DNA from: Oikopleura dioica
Lineage: Eukaryota; Chordata; Appendicularia; Copelata; Oikopleuridae
Length of the DNA: 64,000 nt
Reading direction: 5' to 3'
Assembly: GCA_907165135.1 (NCBI GenBank)
Contig: OU015569.1
Coordinates: 3,100,001 to 3,164,000 of the forward strand
The notes under the pieces are model-generated. The model saw only the letters and a program-made list of their open reading frames with translations, ran no database searches and had not been told where the DNA came from. A program made the position numbers and the translations under genes. Positions within the stretch are counted from its first letter, which is position 1. Every line of letters starts with the position of its first letter. Positions 54,934-64,000 of this stretch are shown here, piece by piece.

Positions 54934-56803
54934 TCAAAAGAGTCGATTCAATATCTCGTGATCCTCTTTTTCCTCGAGAAATATGCTTTTCAAGGCAGCC
55001 TAGAAAAAAAGATTCAAGCTAAAGTTTCTCTAGATTTTAAAGCAGTACCTGTTCTTTCAGAAGCGAGGCCTTGATTCTCAATTTGTTATTTGTGTTGAGC
55101 AGGAATTTCACGGTTTCCAGAAGCTCAGGACCAACGATCTGAATTATTCAATGCGATGGAAAATAATTATAATCCGCACGTGTGCTTACACTCGGGTCGA
55201 CAGCTAAGCTGCCGTTTTTCACATTTTCCGCTACATTCAGGCCGTACGGTTGGAGCCCAGTGAATACATACAGGAAAAGGCATCCCACCAAAAACATGTC
55301 AGAGGATTTATCAGCATTCTGAGGCTAGGGGATATCTCAACTTGGATGAAGCTGCACAATATGATTCTCAACAAGTCACTCTCCTAGACTGTCCTTGGAA
55401 CTTCCGTTGACTATTTCCGGCACAGGCCATTCATCGTTTGCACCACGGGAAAAGAGCCTTTCTAGGCCGTAGTCACTGAGTTGAATTTTGAACTCGCCAG
55501 GAGTGTGAGTGGATTTGTACAGCACATTTGACGGGCGTAAGTTACCATGCGTCAGGCCTTGCCCATGAAGATAGGCGATACCGGAGGAGATCTGTTGGCA
55601 GACTTCGAGGCGTGCTGTATCGGAATCATTGTATTCGCTGGATACCCAATCCGTAAGATTTCCATCGTACCACTCGGTTGCCACGAAGATTGATAGCCCT
55701 TCTGTCCAAGAATCAAGAATTGGTGACACATAAATATGATCTGAGCGGATAAAGATACCAGCTTGTGCTGATCAGTGTTTGAAAAAATGGTCAAAGCTCT
55801 TGTGAGTGAGCGAGCGCGAGCAGACACTCTTCAATTTTTTTCTTAAGTGAGTGAGCGTGAGCGCAGACCCGAAATATTTTTAATGAGTGAGCGAGCAAGA
55901 GCGCTCGCTCGCTCGCTCGCGCTCGCTCGCAGCTTTTCGGGGGCCTTTCTAGCGAGAATTTCCTTGAGAATTATCATAATTGTAATTTTTAACGCATAAT
56001 TTAATATAGAAAGACAATGACGGGCATTATAACGCGATTAAAAGAGAAATTTCTCAAATATCGTAATACTCTGTCTCCAGGGTGTATTAATTAATAATGA
56101 CTGTTGGCAAGCGCGAGTGAGCGGGAGCGGCGGCCCGGAATTTTATGGTGAGCGAGTGAGCATGAGCGCTCGCTCACTCGCTCGCGCTCGCTCGTGGCTC
56201 GCGCTCACCATTTTTTCAAACTCTGGTGCTGATTTAGATTCTTGATGTCTAGTTTTTATGGAAAGTTTGTATCCAGGCCTAAGTTTTTAGAAAGAAGACG
56301 TTGAATACCGTGTTGAACTACAGTAACATCGGCGTCGTCTCGGAGCTTATATTTCTTATACTTCGGGTAGAAAGTCTGTCTGAAAATTTTGCCTGAAACG
56401 GTAGACTAGGAGATGCTATGTCTGACGAAAGGAAAGTAGTTTATACTGTATAATTTATACAGTATAAATTACACAGTAGTTCTAAATTATATACACTCTC
56501 AATCTCATATTTTCCATGACTGGTGAGCGCTACAGCTCCTCGAGTCAGGAGGTTTTGTAATAACAGTTTATATAAACGATATTGATCGAGGCTGGTTCTA
56601 ATTAGAATGTATTTGCAAATTTATGTTTATTTATGTGACTAACTAGAAGTTCCGATTGCATTAATCATAAATTCTTGACTACCCTCTTCCTTGACAGCTG
56701 TGCAAGTTCTACGCGGTCCCCTTGTCGTCTGATAAATTGCACCCCAGATGCCGGCCTTGAGAGGGTTCTTTGAAAGGTTGTCTCTATCTACGACGACTGC
56801 CAT
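54934..56803 (-). CDS. Protein pseudokinase, coding exon interrupted by a MITE
   Basis: Exons are 56803-56653, 56392-56279, a split exon (56240-56226 plus 55764-55382), 55324-55190, 55138-55049 and 54999-54934. They give 317 residues with every phase matching. A degenerate Gly loop (AGIWGAIYQ) and an AVK lysine motif begin the kinase fold. SDHIYVSPILDSW and FVATEWYDGNLTDWV form the hinge region. The catalytic loop reads HGNLRPSNVLY, lacking the catalytic Asp, and DFG is replaced by SDYG, so the protein is probably inactive. The C-lobe has PQNADKSSDMFLVGC. The fold resembles IRE1/PERK-like kinases. Introns 1 and 3 begin with GA and intron 2 with GC. The exon interruption is a 453-bp element. 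A function as a signalling scaffold is inferred. Confidence 0.78.
55773..56225. mobile_element. 453-bp MITE with GAGC-rich interior and 8-bp target duplication
   Basis: Terminal inverted repeats CAGTGTTTGAAAAAATGGT and CAGAGTTTGAAAAAATGGT differ at one base. Flanks are GTGCTGAT at 55765-55772 and 56226-56233. The interior holds blocks of GAGTGAGCGAGC-type repeats in both orientations around 55805-55930 and 56110-56210, and no ORF. The 8-bp duplication and CAG-type ends fit non-autonomous hAT elements. It lies inside a pseudokinase-coding exon. Confidence 0.9.
56440..56468. repeat. Perfect 12-bp-arm palindrome in pseudokinase intron 1
   Basis: TTTATACTGTAT and ATACAGTATAAA are separated by five A/T bases. 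It could fold as a hairpin or be the core of a small repeat. No flanking duplication was found. Confidence 0.6.
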
Positions 56804-57879
56804 TTCAAGCAAAAAATTTAAATCAAAGTCTCATTCACCAAGTTGTTGAGATGCAAAGTGCAAACATTATTTAGATGGCCATTCTACACGAGTGGTTTTG
56901 ACAGCTCGTTGTGGGAATTCGAAAGTGGACACGCGACTTCGTAATGCTTCAAGGACATTTTTATAAAATCGTATTATATTTTGGAAAACGGGTCATGGGA
57001 AGTAAATAGCTCAGAAACATTCAAGGGCTTGGAAACAGTCAGGGAGTACAATTTGGCTCAGACACGAACCAAACGTTGCAAATTGCTTATTCTTATTCGT
57101 CTTCTGTATTCAGCAATGCTGATATCCCGAGCAGATGGCTTTTGGGGACCTTTGTGGTGGCGGATGAATGATGACTTTGCGAATGCGGATCGAGCATCGG
57201 CGACGGCGGAAAGAGCCAAGAAGAAGATGACAAGAACATTCATTGCTTGGAGAATTGGGAGATTTTTGTTTAACTCTGAGATGGTCAGTCAATCGCCTCT
57301 GTTTATAAATGACACAGAGGGAAGGACAAGCGACAGAGAGCGAAATAGAGGGAGTTAGAGATGTCGATTTTAGGAGGGATTTCGAGGGCGGACACTCCCC
57401 CTGTATCATGAATATCTTCTCCAGCGCGCGCTATGGAAAGTTTTTCAACAGGTCTCATTCATTGCTCGCCTATTTTTCTGCTCCCTGCATTAAGATTACT
57501 CGAAGACTTTTGCTTGATGATCAAGCCTTGATCGAGCTATTATTGCTCTGATAAAAGCTCTTTGATGGATGGTTTATATATATTTTGTTTATTATATTAG
57601 GAAAGAATACTGGTTTGAATTTTTTTTTGTGTTTTTTAGTCTTTTAAAGTTTTTGTGGGTTTTTTTGGTTTTTTAGAATGTAAGAATATCTCCTATGTCA
57701 CCTGATGGCCTTTTATGAGAATGAAAAAAGGACCATAGGTTTCAGTAGGAGATGGTTTTGGATTATAGCGGCAGTAAATGGAATGTGGAATAGTAAAGGA
57801 ATGTGAGAGGTACTGAGGGAAGGAATGTAAAGAAGATCTCGGTCGACAATGACCGAGAGGCACCATCTTTTTCAAATTG
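56804..57879. other. No firmly supported gene
   Basis: A plus-strand frame from 56981 to 57358 includes MLISRADGFWGPLWWRMNDD and a basic C-terminus, but has no introns, clear signal or family. The stretch 57596-57680 is T-rich. The region probably includes the promoter of the pseudokinase and the 3' end of the thymidine kinase gene. Confidence 0.35.
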
Positions 57880-58729
57880 CTAATTCTGGGAGTTTTGGTT
57901 GTTGGCTGCAATGTTGACAATGTTAAGGTTGGCAACAGCGAGGGGAGCTTTCTTGCGGATTTTCATCTCCTCTCCTAAAATGGGAATCAGTGAATTTCAG
58001 TCGAGAAGATGACGAATTACCTTTCTTTTCGAAGCATCCTCGGCAAGCAGCGAGGTAAGTATCAGCTCCACCGATAAGCTCGAGTCGGTGGTCATTCTGC
58101 TGGATGCGCTTTGTGAAGGCAGCGTCGTCGCCGCAAATCATGCACACAGCACTGAGTTTGATAACTAAAATCCAACTAATGCGCTCGCTAACTAATCAAA
58201 TATCTTACCAGATTCAGCGAGTGGAACCAAGTCAGTGATCTTGTTGAATCCTTGGCGTCGATAATCGCCGTCGAGAGCAGCGATGATGACGATCTTGCCC
58301 TTTCCTGCCATGTCCTCGGCGAATTGGATGCAATCTGGGTAGAACTGTCCCTCGTCAATTCCAATGACTGAACAAAAGGTCGAAAACTCTATTCGTACGC
58401 ATTTAATTTTGTCTTACCGTCGACGTCGTCGAGATTTTTTCCACGAAGCGCTCCCAGATTCATAACAGAGAGCGCTTCTATTGTCCGTTGATCGTGTGTA
58501 GCCATGGCGCTATCATGGTACCGGGTATCCTTGAATTCATTTGAGTATAGGCTTAATAAATGCTTCTTACCCGGGCGTATTTGACAGCGAGGCATTTCTT
58601 GTTAGCATACTGATAACGAACGATACGCCGCATAAGCTCACTCGACTTTCCGGAGAACATAGGGCCAAAGATCAGCTGGATTTGACCATTTCTAGTGCGA
58701 GGAAGCGCGTTGCACAAGATGGTATCCAT
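57880..58729 (-). CDS. TK1: Cytosolic thymidine kinase
   Basis: Five exons (58729-58571, 58529-58418, 58367-58209, 58164-58021, 57974-57880) encode 222 residues, close to the 234 of vertebrate TK1, with all phases matching. The enzyme phosphorylates thymidine with ATP in the salvage pathway. The P-loop reads [14 protein letters not shown]. The lasso region is preceded by [12 protein letters not shown] (catalytic Glu). Then come [19 protein letters not shown], with the first zinc-binding Cys pair, and RGCFEK with the second. The C-terminus is short and lacks an obvious KEN box. The start is fixed by the conserved [11 protein letters not shown] context. Confidence 0.95.
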
Positions 58730-59006
58730 GGTTCAAATGGAAAGATTCTAAAACCAAATTTGGTTAAATTATGAGGATTTACAGCTCAGGTTTATCAGTA
58801 AAATGGCAGGAACTTTGCAGGCAGTCGGAAATGGCAGGATTCGCAACTAAAAACTATTGTTAGATTACTCATTATTTATCGCATTCATTGAAATTGGTTC
58901 GAACCCGAATTGGCGGGGGATCTCGATGGCGCAGTTGATAAAGGATAAAAAATCAATGATCCGAATTGTGAAAAATTGCAAATCTGAGCTGGAAAAGTCT
59001 TAGAGA
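58730..59006. promoter_or_regulatory. Divergent promoter region of TK and the multi-homeodomain gene
   Basis: A 277-bp spacer lies between two divergent genes. An acceptor-like AAGTCTTAG occurs four bases before the homeobox ATG, which suggests trans-splicing of that mRNA. A tRNA-like T-loop word at about 58893 does not fold into a tRNA. Confidence 0.5.
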
Positions 59007-60893
59007 ATGCCGAAGATCAAACCTAATAGTGAAGCTGATGAGTACACCAAAAAAATGACCGAGTTTCTAAAAGAGAACCCTTATCCTTCTGATGCTCAAC
59101 TGAAGGACATTTCAGAGCGCATGGGTAAATCCAAGATGCAGATTTATATGTGGTTCGCGAATAACCGACGTAAACATGGCATAAATGTAAGTATTGAAAG
59201 TTTCAACTTGAAACAATGCCCTAACGGATTGTTCTGATAGAAGAAAAATAATGAACACTATGAAGAAATGAACGAGCTTTTCGTGAAAAATCCTTACCCG
59301 TCTGATAGTCAAATGAAAAAAATTGCAGAAAAATTGGGTAAATCAGAGGAACAAATTCAAACTTGGTTCGCCAATAATCGACATAAACATGGCATCCGCG
59401 TGAGTGCTCACAAATTCAAATTCCCTCTAACTAAGAAATAAATATAGAAAGAGTCGAAAACAGATGAGTACACTGAAAAAATGAACGAGTTATTTAAGAA
59501 GAACCCTTATCCATCAGCAAGCGAAGTCAAGAAAATTTCAAAAAAGATGGGTAAATCTGAGAAGCAGATTTATTCGTGGTTTAGTAACAATCGGCAGAAA
59601 CATGGCATCCGCGTAAGTATTGAAACATTTGAATTCCCTTTGACAGAATGACAAAGAAATCGAAAATCGAAAAAGACGAGTTCAATGAAAAAATGACTGA
59701 GCTACTTATGAAGAACCCTTATCCATCTGCAAGTGAAATGAAGAAAATTGCAAAAACAGTGAATAAATCACAGAAACAGATTTACATTTGGTTTGTCAAC
59801 AACCGCCATAAGCATTGCATTCATGTAAGGAAAAAACTACTTCAATTGCATCTAAGTAAAAGGCTTCAACTCATTGAAATAATAGAAGAAAACGATAAGT
59901 AACAAGAAGCTATTAAATGCCTGGCGAAAAAACAAACACCCGTCGCCTCGACTTTGTAAGCAGCTGGCTTCTGAAATCGGACGCTCCGAAAGATATGTTT
60001 CTTATTGGTTTTGGAAAAAACGCAGAGAGGTAAAAATTATTTCTATAATTTCAGTTGTATATACTTTCTGCTAAGGGAATGAATAATCCAAGTGAAACTA
60101 CTGATGAGGAGGAAGAGTTTACCGTGGGAATAAAAAAAGAACTACTCACGCCAGAAAAAAAAGTAATTTTTACCTTTATGAAGATTGTCGGAAAAATCCT
60201 AAGAATCGCCCATGACAACAAGAGAGAAAACGGAGATGGAGATTCTAGAAAGTCGATCTTCAAAATGGCGAGAATCTTCCTTGACGCTTCATCGAATATC
60301 ACTAAAACTAAATTTTAGGTGAGAGGCCTTCGAAAAGAGTCGAGTGAAAATTCATCCGAGGAGGATGACCTGAAACGAGAAAGAAAACCCCCCCTAAAGG
60401 AGCCTGAGCTCGAGACCCAAAACGTCTCCTCTGGGAAGAATGACGACTGGACGAGCGCACAGAACTTGGGCGGAGTAGCTAAGTCGTCAGATGACCTGGC
60501 TGACGTTGAGGAGGAAAATATCGCTCATGGTCGCTCAGGGACGGTAGAAAATTCCTTTAGACATGAGTCTACAACTTCGTACTCGAAGTATTACTTTTTC
60601 ACCAAAATATAAAGAAAAAGCAAAGGCTAAAAAAGGAGCAATGAAATATATAACTATTTCGGCGTTTAGTAAGAAACCAAATCGATAAAACCTGGCCTAA
60701 CTAAATCTTTTCAGCTGAATCTCAAGATGATGATGAAGAATTCAGCGACTCTGAGGACGAATACGAATTCATCTGCACCGAATTGACGAAAATAGAATTG
60801 CCGGACGACTTTACCCATCCCGTGCTATCTCCCTGTGGTGAGCACGTTTTAACTGTCACAGAACACGAGATAAAAGAAATGGAAAATAAATAA
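59007..60893 (+). CDS. Homeodomain-array protein A: exons each encoding one homeodomain
   Basis: Exons 59007-59186, 59241-59399, 59448-59612, 59657-59824 and 59907-60029 are all phase 0. The first four each encode one short homeodomain of nearly identical pattern: helix 1, then NPYPSxxxxKxI, GKSxxQIYxWF, NNRxKHGI. Exon 5 is more diverged (KHPSPRLCKQLASEIGRSER ... YWFWKKRRE). Acidic, Lys-rich exons follow from 60060, and the last exon (60715-60893) ends with YEFICTELTKIELPDD. The PYP-containing pattern is reminiscent of TALE-class homeodomains, though the usual three-residue TALE loop is not certain. Multiple DNA-binding domains in one protein suggest a transcription factor reading repeated or long sites. 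Splicing between 60150 and 60715 is unresolved. Confidence 0.75.
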
Positions 60894-61433
60894 ATTAAGA
60901 GTTAATTACTATTATGATTTTTGAAGTTTCGTGCAGTTGCAATGCAGGAATTTAAAGGAAACACCTTCATAGCATCAGCTAAAATGTTAGTTCTACATAA
61001 TTTCATGCAGAAATAACTTGGAGACACTAAAATGTCACTGTTTGGTTATGTAGTTCCTAGGTTTAGCCTGGCCGTTTTACAAGTGGGGAAAGAGGCCGAT
61101 TATGAACGCCACCATGTTCTCAGCCTTGGCGTGTATGCGCGACCGTAGAGACAAACGAACGTGAAAAACCATAAGGTACATTTTTAATGGCTTTTTAAAT
61201 TTCCGATCATAAAATCGGGAGAGCGGAAATGGACTGGCATTTTTCGGGCCAGCCAATAGTAATCAGCCACTGAGCCCATCTACCCAATCAGCGGAACGCT
61301 ACTACCCCTAGCCTTGGGAATTCTTCGCTCCATAAAGCGAGGCTTTCCCGACAAATATTTGTTTTTAATTTGACAAAGAAAAAAACTATCAGCTTTTAAA
61401 AGATTCTTTGATCTTAGTTCAAAGACAATTTAG
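60894..61433. other. Spacer between tandem homeobox genes
   Basis: No coding exon is seen. The spacer ends in CAATTTAG directly before the ATG of the second homeobox gene, a trans-splice-like acceptor. Confidence 0.5.
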
Positions 61434-63445
61434 ATGGAAAATTCTACAGGGATCGGGAATGAACCGCTGCTGGTGGAGAAAAAAGTAAGTTGGCTTACCT
61501 GGATTGGCGATTATTCTTAAATTGAGAGAATTACCGATATCAATGAAAAATCATCGCGTAATCTAGAAATCGGAAAATTTTAAAAATGAGTTTTCCAATT
61601 CCGGTAACAGTCGATTGCCTCCATCAGAAAAAAATGTAACTTTCAGCGACAGTACTAATCAGTAGTTCGGATAGTGATTGAGCTTGAAAAGCTGCATTCT
61701 TCTGTTTCCAATTGCCATAAAACCAGATTTCGGCGAGAATCCTCCTTGACTTATCGTGTCCAGCTTTCGTTGTCCGGGGAAGTTTCGAATAACACTAAAA
61801 ATATGATTTTAGCGCGGGAAATGGAATAAAGTGTTCGATAAAGAAGACAAGGATTATCTAGAACGCGCATTCGCAGTCAACCCGTACCCATCAAAAGAAG
61901 ATGTCGAACATTTCACAAAAACGACTGAAAAAACTTGTGCGCAGATCCGAACTTGGTTCAGTTTCAGAAGACAGACCGAAAAGAAGGTGAATCCTGAATT
62001 TGCACAATTGAAAGAATCGAAGGTGAAGATGCATCCTGCTGAAATGTTCACTGAGGACGATTTCAATTTTTTGAAACGAGCCTTTGATGAGAATTCGTAT
62101 CCTTCCAAGGAGGATATCGACAGTTTCAGTAAGAAACTTGGCAAAAGTCATACACATATCGGTCAATGGTTCGGTAACAGAAGATATAAGGAAGAAAAAA
62201 AATTCAGCGATACCCAAAGAAAGCGACTGAACGAGGAGTTCCAAAGAAGTGACGGAAAGCCATCGATAGAGAGCACGTACAATCTTTCCATGGAACTAAA
62301 TTTGACCTGTTTGCAGATCTCTGACTGGCTAGGGTCGGCAACCCAACAAAAAAACTCTTGTTGGGTAGTGGTTTTTGTTTTGTTGGGTTTTTGTTCGTTT
62401 TTTTCTGTTGGGTTTTTGTTGGGTTAGGTTTTTGTTGGGTTACTTTTTGTTGGGTTTTGTTTGGTTTTTGTTTGGTAAATTTTTGATTTCGGCAAAATAT
62501 GACATGTCTTGAGAACAAATGATCCCGGATAATGAATACTTTTTAAATTCTTTGTTATTTCCCCATAATGAACCAAAAAAATGACCATGCAACTCATCAA
62601 AAACATAACAGAAAACACAACAATAACCCGAAAAAAAAACCAAACAAAAACCCTACAAGAAAATTTCTTGTTGGGTAGTGGTTTTTATTTTGTTTGGTTT
62701 TTGTTGGGTCATTTTTGTTGGGTTTTGTTGGGTATTTTTTGTTGGGTTGCCGACCCTAGCTGACTGGTTCAAGAGGAAGAATCGATCGTTAGCATTCAGA
62801 GCTGAGAAGATTGAGCAAAAAAAGCCGCTGTACATGGAGTACGAAAAAAGTGACGGGTATCCATCGAGAGAGAGCATCAACAGGCTCTGCGTGGAGTTAA
62901 ACTTAACGTTTAACCAAGTCTACGAGTGGTTCAATACGAGGAGAAAAAATACCAGGAGGCAAGAGGCAATCAGAGCTGTCCAGTTGGAAAAGCCGAGCTC
63001 TCGCCAAAACGATGCGAATGGCAGTGAAAAAAACATTGGAGTAGTTATCAAATCATCGGAAAATGCTCTTTACGCTCAAGGGACGGCGGAAATTTCCTTA
63101 AGACTTCAGTAAATTAGAATCTAATAGCTTTTTACTCTATCAATAGTGATTTTCCATGAAAAGATAAAAATTCAAAAGCTGCAGAAGGAAATCAAAGCCT
63201 TAAACAAGCCGTCAGAGATAGTGAAGGTAAATTTAATAATTTGATAGCTGAAAAAAATGATTAATTAAGCAGGCCAAGAAGATAAAGACAACAACGACTA
63301 CGAAAGCGACGATTCGGACTACGAAATAATCCAGACACGCTTAACACAAGTGACCTTCCACCCCGACTATAAACAAGTTTACAAAACACCCGAAGGAGAA
63401 TTTTTGCATGTTAAAGAACGCGATCTCGTTTTCGAAGATAAATAA
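61434..63445 (+). CDS. Homeodomain-array protein B: four homeodomains, third one split by a MITE
   Basis: Exon 1 (61434-61484) encodes MENSTGIGNEPLLVEKK. A second exon from 61813 encodes four consecutive homeodomains, with recognition helices IRTWFSFRRQ, IGQWFGNRRY, ISDW|FKRKNR and VYEWFNTRRK. The bar marks a 431-bp element. Precise removal plus one target copy restores WFKRKNR. Reading into the element instead stops after about 30 foreign residues. The C-terminal exon (about 63272-63445) contains YESDDSDYEIIQTRLTQV, matching the acidic end of protein A, so the two genes are tandem paralogues. Splicing between 63110 and 63272 is uncertain and may use GA donors. A transcription-factor role is inferred. 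The stop lies only 14 bp from the convergent UTP18 stop. Confidence 0.75.
62329..62759. mobile_element. 431-bp MITE with TTGTTGGGTT repeats and 8-bp target duplication
   Basis: Terminal inverted repeats start CTAGGGTCGGCAACCCAACA, matching at the first 20 bases and more. Flanks are CTGACTGG at 62321-62328 and 62760-62767. The interior contains many copies of a TTGTTGGGTT-type unit on one strand in both halves around a unique centre (about 62480-62640). No transposase is present. The TIR and the 8-bp duplication fit non-autonomous hAT elements. It lies within the third homeodomain's recognition helix. Confidence 0.92.
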
Positions 63446-63459
63446 ACCTAACTATAAAT

Positions 63460-64000
63460 TTACCTTTGTGAGTGGCAGTGTAATAATCTGGCTTGATCGG
63501 GCAGCAGTTCTGATCCAAAAATACCCAGCTCGCCAGTCGAGTTAAACTTCTGAAACGTCACAGGAGCGCGCAGGTTTTTCAACGTTTTCAAACAATCTGG
63601 ATATTCCTTCGTCATGCATGTCTCGTCGTAGAGGTTGATCAATCCTGAGGTCGAACCGATCGAGAAAATTGTCTCCTGGTCGTTGACTCCTACAAAACAA
63701 GCTCTAGAAAGACGAAAGCAGGAATATAAATTTTACCTAGAGACGTGCATCCCGCCATATCTTGAAAACTGTGAACTGGCTCCATTTTTCGCAGATCGAA
63801 AGTCATCACTTGGCCGCATTCTGACAGCGTCCACATTCTATTCCCGTCTTTTGACATTTTTACATCAACATTCTGTTCTGTGGCGCTTTGCAGCACTCCC
63901 ACGACTTCCTTGTTCTTCTCTGAAAAGGATTTGTAAGTTCACTGATGACCTCTTGCTGAAATCAAGGAAGAGGAGAAGTACTTACTCGAAACGATGTGAA
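63460..64000 (-). CDS. UTP18: UTP18, WD-repeat small-subunit processome protein (3' part)
   Basis: Exons 64000-63986 (running off the window), 63919-63737 and 63688-63460 encode the C-terminal WD repeats of UTP18, an rRNA-processing factor of the U3 snoRNP processome. Diagnostic stretches are SKDGNRMWTLSECGQVMTFD, IFSIGSTSGLINLYDE, LKTLKNLRAPVTFQKFNSTG and QARLLHCHS, in family order. The frame ends at a TAA immediately after HCHSQR. Family members usually continue with one more WD-like segment, so either the protein is truncated here or the GT at the same place is a donor to an exon further left. Confidence 0.75.

Noticed and set aside
56981-57358. 125-codon plus-strand ORF with a hydrophobic stretch
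   Set aside because: The hydrophobic segment is internal and preceded by basic residues, no introns or family features are seen, and part of the opposite frame is equally open.
58150-58210. One-base frame conflict in the thymidine kinase gene
   Set aside because: The acceptor at 58165-58166 adds VIKLS before AVCM, matching the TK1 family and removing the conflict.
58885-58930. GGTTCGAACCC and GATGGCGCAGTTGATAAAGG resemble tRNA T-loop and D-arm words
   Set aside because: The two words are in the wrong order on the plus strand, and the required stems do not pair on either strand, so no tRNA cloverleaf forms.
1-64000. CRISPR arrays, prokaryotic operons or ribosome-binding sites
   Set aside because: The sequence is clearly from an animal nuclear genome, with spliceosomal introns throughout; no spaced direct-repeat array is present.

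Overview
The window looks like the genome of a pelagic tunicate, an Oikopleura-type larvacean. Genes are densely packed on both strands. Most introns are 35-60 nt. Several introns start with GA or GC instead of GT, yet reading frames join perfectly across them. Trans-splice-like acceptors (TTTCAG or TTTAG) sit directly against start codons. The gene content is animal: collagen, ZP, TSP1, NHL, class A GPCRs and homeodomains. I could run no database search, so all names rest on reading motifs by eye.

Layout. 1-5 kb: the 3' part of NMD3, a downstream ORF probably in the same operon, and a tandem duplication that produced two RING-like genes plus a broken copy of the downstream ORF's 3' end. 6-10.6 kb: an unknown gene and Thr/Ser-rich secreted or GPI-anchored proteins. 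11-21 kb: a heparan sulfate 3-O-sulfotransferase, a small membrane protein, an acidic/basic protein, two small secreted peptide precursors and a coiled-coil NHL protein. 21.8-31.6 kb: a peptide-type GPCR, an unknown protein, a two-domain thioredoxin-like protein, a TSP1-kelch secreted protein and a small zinc-ribbon protein. 32-43 kb: a VWA-collagen, a CUB membrane protein and an EGF-ZP membrane protein, all extracellular or surface proteins. 44-51 kb: a SENP/Ulp1 SUMO protease, TFIP11 and a double CAP-domain protein. 53-64 kb: a second GPCR, a pseudokinase, thymidine kinase, two tandem multi-homeodomain genes and the 3' part of UTP18.

The most striking observation is three unrelated MITE-like elements (431, 714 and 453 bp). 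Each has terminal inverted repeats and a perfect 8-bp target duplication, and each lies inside a protein-coding exon: the third homeodomain of the second homeobox gene, a kelch repeat of the TSP1-kelch gene, and the N-lobe of the pseudokinase. In all three, removing exactly the element plus one target copy restores an uninterrupted, motif-preserving reading frame. No element length is a multiple of three, and no GT, GC or GA...AG intron fits exactly over the junctions. The loci may be recent polymorphic insertions, may be removed by precise DNA excision, or may be handled as unorthodox introns. A fourth, 88-bp element with an 8-bp duplication lies in a probable intron. The second outstanding feature is the homeobox pair. 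One gene is an array of exons that each encode one homeodomain. Its tandem neighbour carries four homeodomains and ends in a related acidic C-terminal region.
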